Assembly (NCBI RefSeq): GCF_014861485.1
Contig: NZ_JACZHT010000002.1
Coordinates: forward strand, 124,001 to 188,000
Reading direction: 5' to 3'
DNA from: Phaeovibrio sulfidiphilus
Lineage (GTDB): Bacteria; Pseudomonadota; Alphaproteobacteria; Rhodospirillales; Rhodospirillaceae
DNA: 64,000 bases
The position numbers and the translations under genes are program-made. Of the stretch, positions 54,099-61,696 are shown piece by piece (the first letter of the stretch is position 1; every line of letters starts with the position of its first letter). A model generated the notes under the pieces. It was not told the DNA's origin. It saw only the letters and a program-made list of their open reading frames with translations, and searched no databases.

Positions 54099-55829
54099 AT
54101 GGCCAGCGCGATCAGCACCCAGGACATGCACATGAACGAAGATTTCGAATCCCTCCTCAACGAACAGCTTGGCGAGTCCGGCGGTCTTGACGGCGGGGTT
54201 CTCAACGGCACCGTTATCGGCCGCTCCGGCGATTTCTTTATCGTCGACGTCGGGCTGAAGTCGGAAGGCCGTATTCCGGTCAAGGAATTCCAGCGCCCCG
54301 GCGAGGAGCTCCAGCTGCACATCGGCGACCGCGTCGATGTGTTCGTTGAGCGCTACGAGGACAAGGACGGCCTGATCGTTCTGTCCCGTGAGAAGGCCCG
54401 CCGCGAGGAGGCCTGGAACGAGCTGGAGAAGTCCTTCAACGAGGGCCAGCGCGTCAAGGGTGTCATTCACAACCGCGTCAAGGGTGGCTTCACGGTCGAT
54501 CTTTCCGGCGCCATCGCGTTCCTCCCGGGTTCGCAGGTGGACATCCGTCCGGTTCGGGACATCTCCCCGCTCATGGGCCAGCCGCAGATCTTCCAGATCC
54601 TCAAGATGGACCGCACCCGCGGCAACATCGTCGTGTCCCGCCGTGCCGTTCTCGAGGAGACCCGTGCGGAGGAGCGCTCCAAGCTCATGGAGACCCTCAA
54701 GGAGGGCCAGATCCTGGACGGCGTGGTCAAGAACATCACCGATTACGGTGCGTTCGTGGACCTGGGCGGCGTCGACGGCCTGCTGCACGTGACCGACATT
54801 TCCTGGAAGCGCATCAACCACCCGTCCGAGGCCCTGACCATCGGTCAGACCGTGAAGGTGCAGGTCATCCGCTTCAACCCGGAAACCCAGCGCATCAGCC
54901 TTGGCATGAAGCAGCTTGAGGCCGATCCCTGGGGCGGTGTTGTCGCCAAGTACCCGCCCAACACCCGCTTTGTGGGTCGCGTCACGAACATCACTGACTA
55001 CGGTGCGTTCGTGGAGCTGGAGCCGGGCGTCGAGGGTCTCGTGCACGTCTCCGAGATGTCCTGGACGAAGAAGAACGTCCACCCGGGCAAGATTGTCTCC
55101 ACCTCCCAGGAGGTCGAGGTCATGGTGCTCGACGTGGATCAGGAAAAGCGCCGCATCTCGCTCGGCCTCAAGCAGACCATGTCGAACCCCTGGGCGTCGT
55201 TCCTTGAGGCTCACCCGGTCGGCTCCGAGATCGAGGGCGAGATCAAGAACATCACCGAGTTCGGCCTGTTCATCGGCCTGACCGGCGACATCGACGGCAT
55301 GATCCACCTCTCCGACCTGGACTGGAACCGTCCGGGCGACGAGGCTGTCAAGGACTACAAGAAGGGCGACATCGTTCGCGCCAAGGTCCTGGACGTCGAC
55401 GTGGAGAAGGAGCGGATTTCCCTGGGCGCCAAGCAGCTCTCGGAGAACCCGCACCAGGAAAGCCAGATGGAGCTGCGCAAGAACCAGACCGTCACCGGTG
55501 TGGTCACCCAGGTCCAGGACAACGGTGTCGAGGTCGAGGTTGCCGGCCTGACCGGCTTCATCCGCAAGGCGGACCTCGCCCGCGAGCGGGCCGACCAGCG
55601 CCCCGAGCGCTTCAACGTCGGCGACCGGATCGATGCGAAGATCACGAACATCGACAAGTCCAACCGCCGCCTGACCCTGTCCATCAAGGCGCGCGAGATG
55701 GAAGAAGAGAAGCAGGCCATGGCCGAGTACGGCTCCACGGATTCCGGCGCCTCGCTGGGTGACATCCTGGGCGCGGCCCTGAAGAAGGCTGGCAAGTCCG
55801 CCTCCGCCGCCGACGGCGACAACGCCTGA
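54099..55829 (+). CDS. rpsA: 30S ribosomal protein S1
   Basis: 576 residues from the ATG at 54099 (an in-frame ATG at 54066 is possible). Six S1 RNA-binding repeats at roughly 35-100, 118-185, 205-275, 290-360, 377-447 and 464-535; repeats 3 and 4 carry the classic VKNITDYGAFVDLGGVDGLLHV and VTNITDYGAFVELEPGVEGLV. S1 binds mRNA at the small ribosomal subunit and helps initiation. The gene uses strongly biased codons, as expected for high expression. Two hairpins follow, the second a strong terminator, then ihfB. Confidence 0.98.
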   Translation: MASAISTQDMHMNEDFESLLNEQLGESGGLDGGVLNGTVIGRSGDFFIVDVGLKSEGRIPVKEFQRPGEELQLHIGDRVDVFVERYEDKDGLIVLSREKARREEAWNELEKSFNEGQRVKGVIHNRVKGGFTVDLSGAIAFLPGSQVDIRPVRDISPLMGQPQIFQILKMDRTRGNIVVSRRAVLEETRAEERSKLMETLKEGQILDGVVKNITDYGAFVDLGGVDGLLHVTDISWKRINHPSEALTIGQTVKVQVIRFNPETQRISLGMKQLEADPWGGVVAKYPPNTRFVGRVTNITDYGAFVELEPGVEGLVHVSEMSWTKKNVHPGKIVSTSQEVEVMVLDVDQEKRRISLGLKQTMSNPWASFLEAHPVGSEIEGEIKNITEFGLFIGLTGDIDGMIHLSDLDWNRPGDEAVKDYKKGDIVRAKVLDVDVEKERISLGAKQLSENPHQESQMELRKNQTVTGVVTQVQDNGVEVEVAGLTGFIRKADLARERADQRPERFNVGDRIDAKITNIDKSNRRLTLSIKAREMEEEKQAMAEYGSTDSGASLGDILGAALKKAGKSASAADGDNA

Positions 55830-55853
55830 GGAAGGCATTCGGACTCGGAACCG

Positions 55854-55876
55854 AATCCGGAGGATTTCTCCGGATT
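55854..55876 (+). other. Hairpin directly after rpsA
   Basis: AATCCGGAG-GATTT-CTCCGGATT, a perfect stem with a GATTT loop but no T-run. The same loop occurs in the terminator 30 bp further on, so the two hairpins may share an origin. It may protect the rpsA 3' end. Confidence 0.7.
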
Positions 55877-55904
55877 TGGGCCCGTTTTCCGCCTGTGACG
55901 CTCG

Positions 55905-55940
55905 AAAAGCCGGGAGGATTTCTCCCGGCTTTTCATTTTC
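55905..55940 (+). terminator. Rho-independent terminator of rpsA
   Basis: AAAAGCCGGGAG-GATTT-CTCCCGGCTTTT (55905-55933) followed by CATTTTCT. The flanking A and T runs mean it could also work from the other strand. Confidence 0.93.
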
Positions 55941-56105
55941 TGGCCTTCCGGACGGGTTTTAGGTAGAAAATTTCTGAAACCGGGTCTATTTTGGCCCCAA
56001 AATGGCCATTTCCCGGAACGGGTTTCTTGACGGACCCCAGAGATTCTGTCACCTTTCAAGAGAGTTTTGCCGAACTCTAGGCTGAACAGGCGACGGGCTC
56101 CAAAT

Positions 56106-56384
56106 ATGACAAAATCCGAATTGATTGCTCGACTGGCAGCGCGTAACCCTCATTTGTACCAGCGCGACGTGGAGCGGATTGTCTCGACGATCTTTGACGA
56201 GATCTCGGACGCGCTTGCGCGCGGCGACCGTGTGGAGCTGCGTGGGTTCGGGGCTTTCTCTGTAAAGACCCGGGATGCCCGTGTGGGACGGAACCCGCGT
56301 ACAGGGGAGTCGGTGCATGTGGCATCGAAGGTTGTCCCCTATTTCAAGACCGGAAAGCAGCTCCGCGAGCTTCTTAACGAGTGA
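56106..56384 (+). CDS. ihfB: Integration host factor beta subunit
   Basis: 92 residues from the ATG at 56106. DNA-bending HU/IHF fold: [21 protein letters not shown] at the start, [27 protein letters not shown], and the DNA-inserting arm RNPRTGESV. IhfB pairs with IhfA to bend DNA at promoters and recombination sites. It follows rpsA, the standard arrangement in proteobacteria. Confidence 0.96.
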   Translation: MTKSELIARLAARNPHLYQRDVERIVSTIFDEISDALARGDRVELRGFGAFSVKTRDARVGRNPRTGESVHVASKVVPYFKTGKQLRELLNE

Positions 56385-56388
56385 CCCG

Positions 56389-56416
56389 AAGCCGGATTTT
56401 CCGGCTTTTGATCTTT
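56389..56416 (+). terminator. Rho-independent terminator of ihfB
   Basis: Stem AAGCCGGA / TCCGGCTT with a TTT loop, followed by TTGATCTTTT, five bases after the ihfB stop. Confidence 0.85.
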
Positions 56417-56495
56417 TCGGCGTGCTTCTCCCTTGGCGCGCACGATTTTTGGCGCTAAAACGGTTCGTCTCGGCTGCCAACGCTGGAGGGATACA

Positions 56496-56831
56496 GTGAG
56501 AAAAGCGCTTTTCTGGATTGTCGGAGTCCCCCTGGCTCTGATGTGCGCCATCTTTGCCGCAAACAATCTGGATCGAATTACCGTCAGCTTCTTCCCGTTT
56601 CAGGCGGAAGCATCCATGCCGGTGTATGTTCTGTTTCTGGGATCCATGGGGATCGGGCTGCTGTGCGGCGCTCTCCTGATGTGGCTCTCGGTTCTGACGC
56701 TGCGCATGCGCGTCTATACCCGCGACATGGAAATCCGGACGCTCAAGCGCACCCTGGACCGGTCCAGTGTCGAGCAGCAGATGCTGCTGGAAAAGGCGGC
56801 GGACCAGACCCGGGCCCTGCCGTCCTCCTGA
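56496..56831 (+). CDS. lapA: LapA-domain (DUF1049) inner-membrane protein
   Basis: 111 residues from a GTG at 56496, chosen for GGAGGG five bases upstream; the longer frame has no such site. Two membrane segments (about 4-22 and 44-66) flank DRITVSFFPFQAEASMPVYV, the LapA pattern, followed by a C-terminal cytoplasmic helix. In E. coli LapA works with LapB to control LpxC and lipopolysaccharide synthesis. The order ihfB then lapA is conserved in many proteobacteria. No lapB follows here. Confidence 0.85.
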   Translation: MRKALFWIVGVPLALMCAIFAANNLDRITVSFFPFQAEASMPVYVLFLGSMGIGLLCGALLMWLSVLTLRMRVYTRDMEIRTLKRTLDRSSVEQQMLLEKAADQTRALPSS

Positions 56832-56854
56832 TCCGGCCCCCGGCCGACCTGATC

Positions 56855-56892
56855 CGTGGCCCCGCCGTCGTGAGGGGCCACGTTTGTTTGTG
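56855..56892 (+). terminator. Probable terminator of lapA
   Basis: Stem CGTGGCCCC / GGGGCCACG (56855-56863, 56874-56882) followed by TTTGTTTGTG. Confidence 0.75.
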
Positions 56893-57178
56893 CGCGCCCG
56901 CGCCGGATGGCTGACCTGTCTTCCGGGCGCCTGCGGGTGGGGCACCTCTGTTGTTGGGGCCTGTCGTGGACGGGCCTTCAGTCCGCCCGGCTCCTGTGCC
57001 GAAGCGGCGCGGAATCCCGGTCCCGTCGTTTCGGGGCCTTTTTTTATGGCGCGGTGATTGTGGGGCACTGTGTCCCGGGGGCGTTGGGCCGGTGCCGCGG
57101 GAACGGGCGGGTGCCGGTTCCCGGTATCCGGTTCCCGGGCCTCGCTTTTCGGACTTCGGTTGGCGCTGCCGGTGTGGG
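56893..57178. other. Convergent intergenic region
   Basis: About 290 bp between convergent lapA and the sensor kinase gene. GC-rich with a short TTTTTTT run near 57039; no gene seen. Confidence 0.4.
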
Positions 57179-58624
57179 TCAGGCGGGGCGGGCCGGGGGC
57201 GGGACCATGGCGGGAAACCGCAACTCGGCCCGCAGTCCCCCCAGCAGGAAGGACCGGTCCAGGGTCAGGGTGCCTCCGTACAGGGAGGCGAGATCCTGCA
57301 CAATATCCAGACCCAGACCATGCCCCGCGACCGTGTCATCCAGACGGGCCCCGCGCTGGCGGGCGCTTTCCGCCTCGTCTCCGGCGAGCCCGGGGCCGTC
57401 GTCCTCCACCGTCAGGACCAGGCCGTCCGGGCGCGTGGCGCGGGCGCTCAGCCGGACCTGTCCCGCAGCCCACTTGCAGGCGTTGTCCAGAAGGTTCCCC
57501 AGCATTTCCATCAGGTCGTCCTCGTCGCCGATGAAGACGGCGTCGTTTCCGCAGTCCAGCGTGATCTGGGGGCCCTCGCGGTAGAGGGCGTTCATGGTGG
57601 TTGCAAGGCGCCGGCTGGCCCGGCCCGCGTCCACACGGACGCCCCGGATGGTGGCGGATCCCGTGACCGAGCGCGCCCGGGCCAGGTGCCGCTCCACCAG
57701 CCGCTTCATGATCGAGACCTCCCGCAGGATGATCTCCCGCTGGGCCGGGTCCAGGGTCTCCGCCTGGGTGGCCAGGATTGACAGGGGCGTCTTCAGGCCG
57801 TGGGCCAGATTGCCCACGTGGGTCCGGGCCTTGGAGATCAGGTCGGCGTCGTGGTCCAGAACCGCGTTGAAGGCGTTGGAGAGGGGCGCCAGCTCTCGTG
57901 GCTGGGCACCGCCCAGACGCTTCTCCGGGGTCTCCCGCATGAGCTCCAGCTGGTTTTGCAGGGTGTAGAGCGGGCGCAGGGTGATGGACACCAGAAAATG
58001 CACCGTCAGAAGCAGGACCAGGAACAGCAGCAGCAGGGCGCCCCCAAGGACCGTCAGCAAGGTGGAGCGCTCGCGGATCAGTTCCGAGCGGTCGGCCGCC
58101 ACGGTCACGTGCAGCGCGCCCTTCAGACCGGGGAGATAGACGTCCCGCTCGGCAATCTGGAGCTCCCGCCCGTAGGGGTCTTGCATGCGCCGGATATGGA
58201 GAGTGCCTTTGGGCGTGTGGGACGGACGGGCGTCCAGCAGGTCGTCCCAGTCCCACAGGGAGCGGGAGCGCAGCACCGTGTCCCCGTGCCGGATTTGCCA
58301 GTACCAGCCTGAGTAGGGCCGGGAGAACAGGGGGTTGGGCGGCTCGTACTCCACCGCGATGTCGCCCCCGTCCCCGATATCGACAGCAGCGACCAGGGAG
58401 TCCACCTCGAAGCCCAGCTGGCGCTGGACCGTGCGCTCCAGGGACTGGCTGACACTGAGCGCCAGGACACCGAACACCACAAGAAGCGACCCGGACAGCC
58501 AGATGGTGGCTCCGATCAGGAGCCGCATGCGCATGGAGTGGGGCGCTTTCGGCACGTTGGGCGCTGCGGTGGGCAGTGCGGTGGGCGGCACGTCCGGCGG
58601 CACGTTGGGCGGAGCGGTGCTCAC
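57179..58624 (-). CDS. PhoQ-like sensor histidine kinase
   Basis: 481 residues from a GTG at 58624. Two membrane segments (about 28-50 and 187-210) bound a periplasmic sensor of about 135 residues. The dimerisation domain has NLAHGLKTPLSILATQ with the phospho-His near residue 276, the LKTPL form of the PhoQ group. The ATPase domain has LLDNACKW, VEDDGPGL and GHGLGLDIVQDL. Its GTG start overlaps the stop of the response regulator gene (GTGA), so the two are translationally coupled. Signal unknown; Mg2+, cationic peptides or envelope stress are possibilities by analogy. Confidence 0.92.
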   Translation of the reverse strand: MSTAPPNVPPDVPPTALPTAAPNVPKAPHSMRMRLLIGATIWLSGSLLVVFGVLALSVSQSLERTVQRQLGFEVDSLVAAVDIGDGGDIAVEYEPPNPLFSRPYSGWYWQIRHGDTVLRSRSLWDWDDLLDARPSHTPKGTLHIRRMQDPYGRELQIAERDVYLPGLKGALHVTVAADRSELIRERSTLLTVLGGALLLLFLVLLLTVHFLVSITLRPLYTLQNQLELMRETPEKRLGGAQPRELAPLSNAFNAVLDHDADLISKARTHVGNLAHGLKTPLSILATQAETLDPAQREIILREVSIMKRLVERHLARARSVTGSATIRGVRVDAGRASRRLATTMNALYREGPQITLDCGNDAVFIGDEDDLMEMLGNLLDNACKWAAGQVRLSARATRPDGLVLTVEDDGPGLAGDEAESARQRGARLDDTVAGHGLGLDIVQDLASLYGGTLTLDRSFLLGGLRAELRFPAMVPPPARPA

Positions 58625-59289
58625 GCGTCGGGGCTTTCGCTCAGCCGGTAGCCGACGCCGCGGACCGTGTGGATGAGGGGCGCGCCGATCTTCTTGCGCA
58701 GCCGCCCCACCAGAACATCGATCACGTTGGAATCCAGGTCGAAGTCCCGGTCGTAGACGTGCTCGGTGATCTCGGTGCGCGACAGGGTACGGCCCCGGTG
58801 GGTGACCATGTACTCGAGGATGCGCAGTTCCTGTGCGGTCAGGTCCAGGGGGGCGCTGTTCACGTACGCCCGGGTCGAGACCGTGTCAAAGCGCAGGGGG
58901 CCCACGTCGATGAGGGTGGCGCCGTGTCCGGCGGTGCGCCGGATCAGGGCGCGCAGGCGGTAGATGACCTCCTCCATCTCGAAGGGCTTGGCCAGGAAGT
59001 CGTCGGCGCCGGCCTCGAAGCCGGCGACCTTCTCGCTCCAGCCGCCCCGCGCCGTGAGGATCAGAACCGGAAAGTTCCGGCCCTCGGCGCGCCAGGCCCG
59101 CAGGACGCTGATGCCGTCCAGCCTGGGCAGGCCCAGGTCCAGGACAACGGCGTCATACTCCTCGGTCGAGCCGAGAAAGGCGGCCTCCTCCCCGTCGGGC
59201 GCGGTTTCCACGACAAAACCCCGGCTTTCCAGCGCGGCCCGCAGGGAGTTGCACAAGGTGGGTTCGTCTTCGACGACCAGAATGCGCAC
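58621..59289 (-). CDS. OmpR/PhoP-family response regulator
   Basis: 222 residues from a GTG at 59289, which places the receiver at the start (VRILVVEDEPTL) and leaves four bases after the PepSY gene. Phospho-acceptor in AVVLDLGLPRLDG; LTARGG and AKPFEMEEV follow. The C-terminal winged helix has LDLTAQELRILEYM and HTVRGVGYRL. Partner of the downstream PhoQ-like kinase. Likely targets include its own operon and the divergent secreted-protein gene. Confidence 0.93.
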   Translation of the reverse strand: MRILVVEDEPTLCNSLRAALESRGFVVETAPDGEEAAFLGSTEEYDAVVLDLGLPRLDGISVLRAWRAEGRNFPVLILTARGGWSEKVAGFEAGADDFLAKPFEMEEVIYRLRALIRRTAGHGATLIDVGPLRFDTVSTRAYVNSAPLDLTAQELRILEYMVTHRGRTLSRTEITEHVYDRDFDLDSNVIDVLVGRLRKKIGAPLIHTVRGVGYRLSESPDA

Positions 59290-59293
59290 GTTT

Positions 59294-59740
59294 TCAGTCT
59301 CCGGCGTCGAGGCGCCGCAGGAGGGCGCCCGATTTCGCATCATAGATGAACTTGCTTACGGTCCCGTCGGACCGCAGGATCTCAACACTATAGACCAGCA
59401 CACCGTGTTCGTCATCGAGTGTGGCCTCGAGAAAACGACCGCGGGTAGTGCGCTCGATGTCGGTCAGGATCCAGGACAGGGGGACGGCCTCGCCGCTGCG
59501 CACCGCCCGGCGGGCGCGGTCATGGTCCGAGTGGCGCAGGAGCCGGCGGGCTCCGTAGCCCGAGCCGCGTCCGCGGCACTCGCCCGCGTCGTCAGCGCAG
59601 CGCCCGCCTTTCCACGCGCCGTGGCCCCGGGGGCCGCCATAGGGGGGAGAGCCCTCCGGCTGGGCCGAGGCCGGGGCCGGGAGCGTGAGAGCGATAACGC
59701 CGGCGAGCCCGGCAACGAGGATGATGCGTGAAAATACCAT
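59294..59740 (-). CDS. Secreted PepSY-domain protein
   Basis: 148 residues. Signal peptide (about 1-27, ending PASAQ). The mature N-terminal part is Gly/Arg-rich with two cysteines. The C-terminal domain is PepSY-like: PLSWILTDIERTTRGRFLEATLD, LVYSVEILRSDGTVSKFIYDAKSG. Small PepSY proteins are commonly encoded just before PhoP/PhoQ-like systems and may inhibit proteases or modulate the sensor. It is the first gene of the three-gene operon. Confidence 0.87.
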   Translation of the reverse strand: MVFSRIILVAGLAGVIALTLPAPASAQPEGSPPYGGPRGHGAWKGGRCADDAGECRGRGSGYGARRLLRHSDHDRARRAVRSGEAVPLSWILTDIERTTRGRFLEATLDDEHGVLVYSVEILRSDGTVSKFIYDAKSGALLRRLDAGD

Positions 59741-59885
59741 GACGAAAGCGTAGGTCCGGGTTCATGAACGCTTGATGAAAAACAGCCTCAGACTTCGTTC
59801 ATGAGCCGCATGCTTTTATGGGTTCGTTGAGAGGCCAAAAACGCATTTCCCTTTGGCCACCGGGTTTCTGGATATGGAGGACATC
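59741..59885. promoter_or_regulatory. Divergent promoter region with repeated TTCATGA motifs
   Basis: The 145-bp gap between the PepSY operon and the secreted Gly/Gln-rich gene contains GTTCATGAAC (59760-59769, a perfect palindrome), CTTGATGAA ten bases further, and CGTTCATGAG at about 59797. Repeated half-sites at this position are plausible binding sites for the neighbouring response regulator. Confidence 0.5.
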
Positions 59886-60293
59886 ATGTTTCGTAAAGCA
59901 CTTCTTCGCAGCGTTCTGGCAACGACAATCGCATTCTCCGGGGCTGTGGCCTGGGCCGGGTCGGCGGACGCCCAGCAGGGGCCCGGAGCTCCGGCCGCGG
60001 CCGGGCAGGCTCAGGCGGGTGGCCCGGCTGCCCAGGGCAATCAGCCGGCTTACCCCTGCTATGACGCCTCCAACCCGTGTCCGGGCTATGGCTACGGCCG
60101 CGCCGGCCATCACCGCTGGAAGCAGATGGGCCGCGCCGGGCGCAAGGGGCCCTGTGCGAACCCGGGACCGTGCTACCAGGGCCAGGGAGTGGCTCCGGGC
60201 CAGCAGGGTCAGGGAATGGGTCCGGGCCAGGGAATGGGGCCGGGCCGTGGAATGGGCCCGGGTGCGGGTCAGGGCCGCGGTCCGAACTGGTAA
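59886..60293 (+). CDS. Small secreted Gly/Gln/Pro-rich protein
   Basis: 135 residues from the ATG at 59886, with GGAGGA close upstream. Signal peptide (about 1-29, ending GSADAQ). The mature chain contains short cysteine motifs (YPCYDASNPCPGYGYG, GPCANPGPCYQ) and ends in hexapeptide-like repeats of GQGMGPG / GRGMGPG type. No enzyme family is recognised. Divergent arrangement with the PepSY two-component operon suggests co-regulation. It has a terminator at 60390. Confidence 0.75.
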   Translation: MFRKALLRSVLATTIAFSGAVAWAGSADAQQGPGAPAAAGQAQAGGPAAQGNQPAYPCYDASNPCPGYGYGRAGHHRWKQMGRAGRKGPCANPGPCYQGQGVAPGQQGQGMGPGQGMGPGRGMGPGAGQGRGPNW

Positions 60294-60389
60294 GCCTGCC
60301 GACGCGCTGACGCGTCCGCACTGACTTCGGGGGACGGCGCTGGCCTCTCCCGAACGGGCCCGGGTGGGGTGCCCCGGATTTGAGCCCGG

Positions 60390-60434
60390 AAAGGGGCCGT
60401 GTTCTGCAGGAGGCTGCGGGGCCGGCCCCTTTTT
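60390..60434 (+). terminator. Terminator after the secreted Gly/Gln-rich gene
   Basis: Stem AAAGGGGCC / GGCCCCTTT (60390-60398, 60424-60432), with a smaller GCAG-CTGC stem inside the loop, ending in TTTTT. Confidence 0.8.
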
Positions 60435-60587
60435 CTGTGCAGCCACCGGATGGGCGCGATTGGTCACAGGGGCTCCGCCGGGGTGCCGGATGGCGGCGGG
60501 ACAGGCCCCCGGGGGCTCACGGCCCTCGGGGAGTCCCCGTGGTGCGTGGGGGAGTGCCCGTGGCCCTCGGAGAGCCCTCTGGCGTGC

Positions 60588-61283
60588 TCAGGCAGCCGGT
60601 GAGGGGGCGGCTCCGCTCTGCGTGAGGGTCTTCAGGACCGCGCGCATCAGGCCCAGGGTCAGGTCGTCGGCGCATCCGTCGATGCGGGCGGGGCGGTAGC
60701 GTCTTTGGAAGGCACGGACCGCGGCGGTCAGGTCGGACGTGTCGTAGCCGATGGCGGCCAGCAGGGTCGCCGGATCGGTGTCCGGCCCCTCCAGCGGCGC
60801 GGACGGGAACAGCCCCACACCTTCCCGGGCCAGACGGGGCCAGTCAAACAGCTCGCCCGGGTCTTCCTTGCGCACGGGGGCGATATCCGAGTGGGCCACG
60901 ATGCCCTGCGGACCGATGGGGTGGCGCGAGAGGATCGCGCGGCACAGGCGGATCACGGCCCGCATCTGGGGCTCGGGGAAGGGGCGGTAGCCGTACTCGT
61001 GCCCGGGGTTCACGATCTCGATGCCAATGGAGCGGGCGTTGAGGCCCGTGTGTCCGCGCCAGAACGACACGCCCGCGTGCCAGGCCCGGCGGTGTTCGGG
61101 GACCAGGGCCGTCAGGGCGCCGTTTTCCGCCACCATCCAGTGGGCGCTGACCTGGGCCTGGGGGTCCATCATGCGCAGGAATGCGGCCCGCCCGCTGGTC
61201 ATCCCGGTGTAGTGGAGCACAAGAGTGTCCACCGGCACACCGTCCGGCCGGGCATCCTGGTTGGGGCTGTCGAAAACCTGCAT
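60588..61283 (-). CDS. ampD: AmpD-like N-acetylmuramoyl-L-alanine amidase with peptidoglycan-binding domain
   Basis: 231 residues from the ATG at 61283; the open frame continues upstream but is low-complexity. Amidase_2 fold with zinc ligands in VLHYTGM, RRAWHAGVSFW and IVAHSDIAPVRKEDPG; also GLNARSIGIEIVNPG. A C-terminal peptidoglycan-binding-like helical domain (about 170-231, AVRAFQRRYRP) is present, as in AmiD rather than short AmpD. No signal peptide is visible, so a cytoplasmic AmpD role in cell-wall recycling is likely. Confidence 0.88.
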   Translation of the reverse strand: MQVFDSPNQDARPDGVPVDTLVLHYTGMTSGRAAFLRMMDPQAQVSAHWMVAENGALTALVPEHRRAWHAGVSFWRGHTGLNARSIGIEIVNPGHEYGYRPFPEPQMRAVIRLCRAILSRHPIGPQGIVAHSDIAPVRKEDPGELFDWPRLAREGVGLFPSAPLEGPDTDPATLLAAIGYDTSDLTAAVRAFQRRYRPARIDGCADDLTLGLMRAVLKTLTQSGAAPSPAA

Positions 61284-61641
61284 GGCGTTGTCTCGTGGGG
61301 GTGGGTGTGGCGGTTTGGGGAGGAAACCGGGAGCCCTGTCCGGAAGCGGTTGCGGACCGGGTGGTGTACGGGGGAGCGCCGGGCCCGCGGGGTGTGTCGG
61401 GACCGCTGCCGGGTTCGGATCCTGCCGGGCCCTTGGGGGGCGTGCGGCGGCTGTCGGGTGCGGCGCCTTCCGGGCGGACACCTGCCGGGAGTGGCTCCAT
61501 CAGATGCGTGGCGACCCGGGGATGGGACCGCTGTCGAAAGTGGCGCTTGCCGGGGTGGACCGGGCCTGGGGTCCGGTTCCGTCTCCGGTTCCGTCTCCGG
61601 TTCCGTCTCCGGTTCCGTTATCGGTCTCGGGGGCCGGAGAC
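61284..61641. other. Intergenic region between ampD and pckG
   Basis: About 360 bp with no supported gene. It holds the 12-bp tandem repeat at 61573-61620 and, at its right end, the pckG terminator. Confidence 0.4.
61573..61620. repeat. Tandem repeat, 12-bp unit, four copies
   Basis: CCGGTTCCGTCT at 61573, 61585 and 61597, then CCGGTTCCGTTA at 61609. Non-coding, 20 bp from the pckG terminator. Confidence 0.93.
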
Positions 61642-61674
61642 AAAAACACCCCGGCGGCCGGAACCGCCGGGGTG
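61642..61674 (-). terminator. Rho-independent terminator of pckG
   Basis: Minus strand: CACCCCGGCGG / CCGCCGGGGTG stem (61674-61664 and 61657-61647) with a six-base loop, followed by TTTTT. Confidence 0.95.
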
Positions 61675-61696
61675 CGTTCATGCGGGTGTGCCGGGA

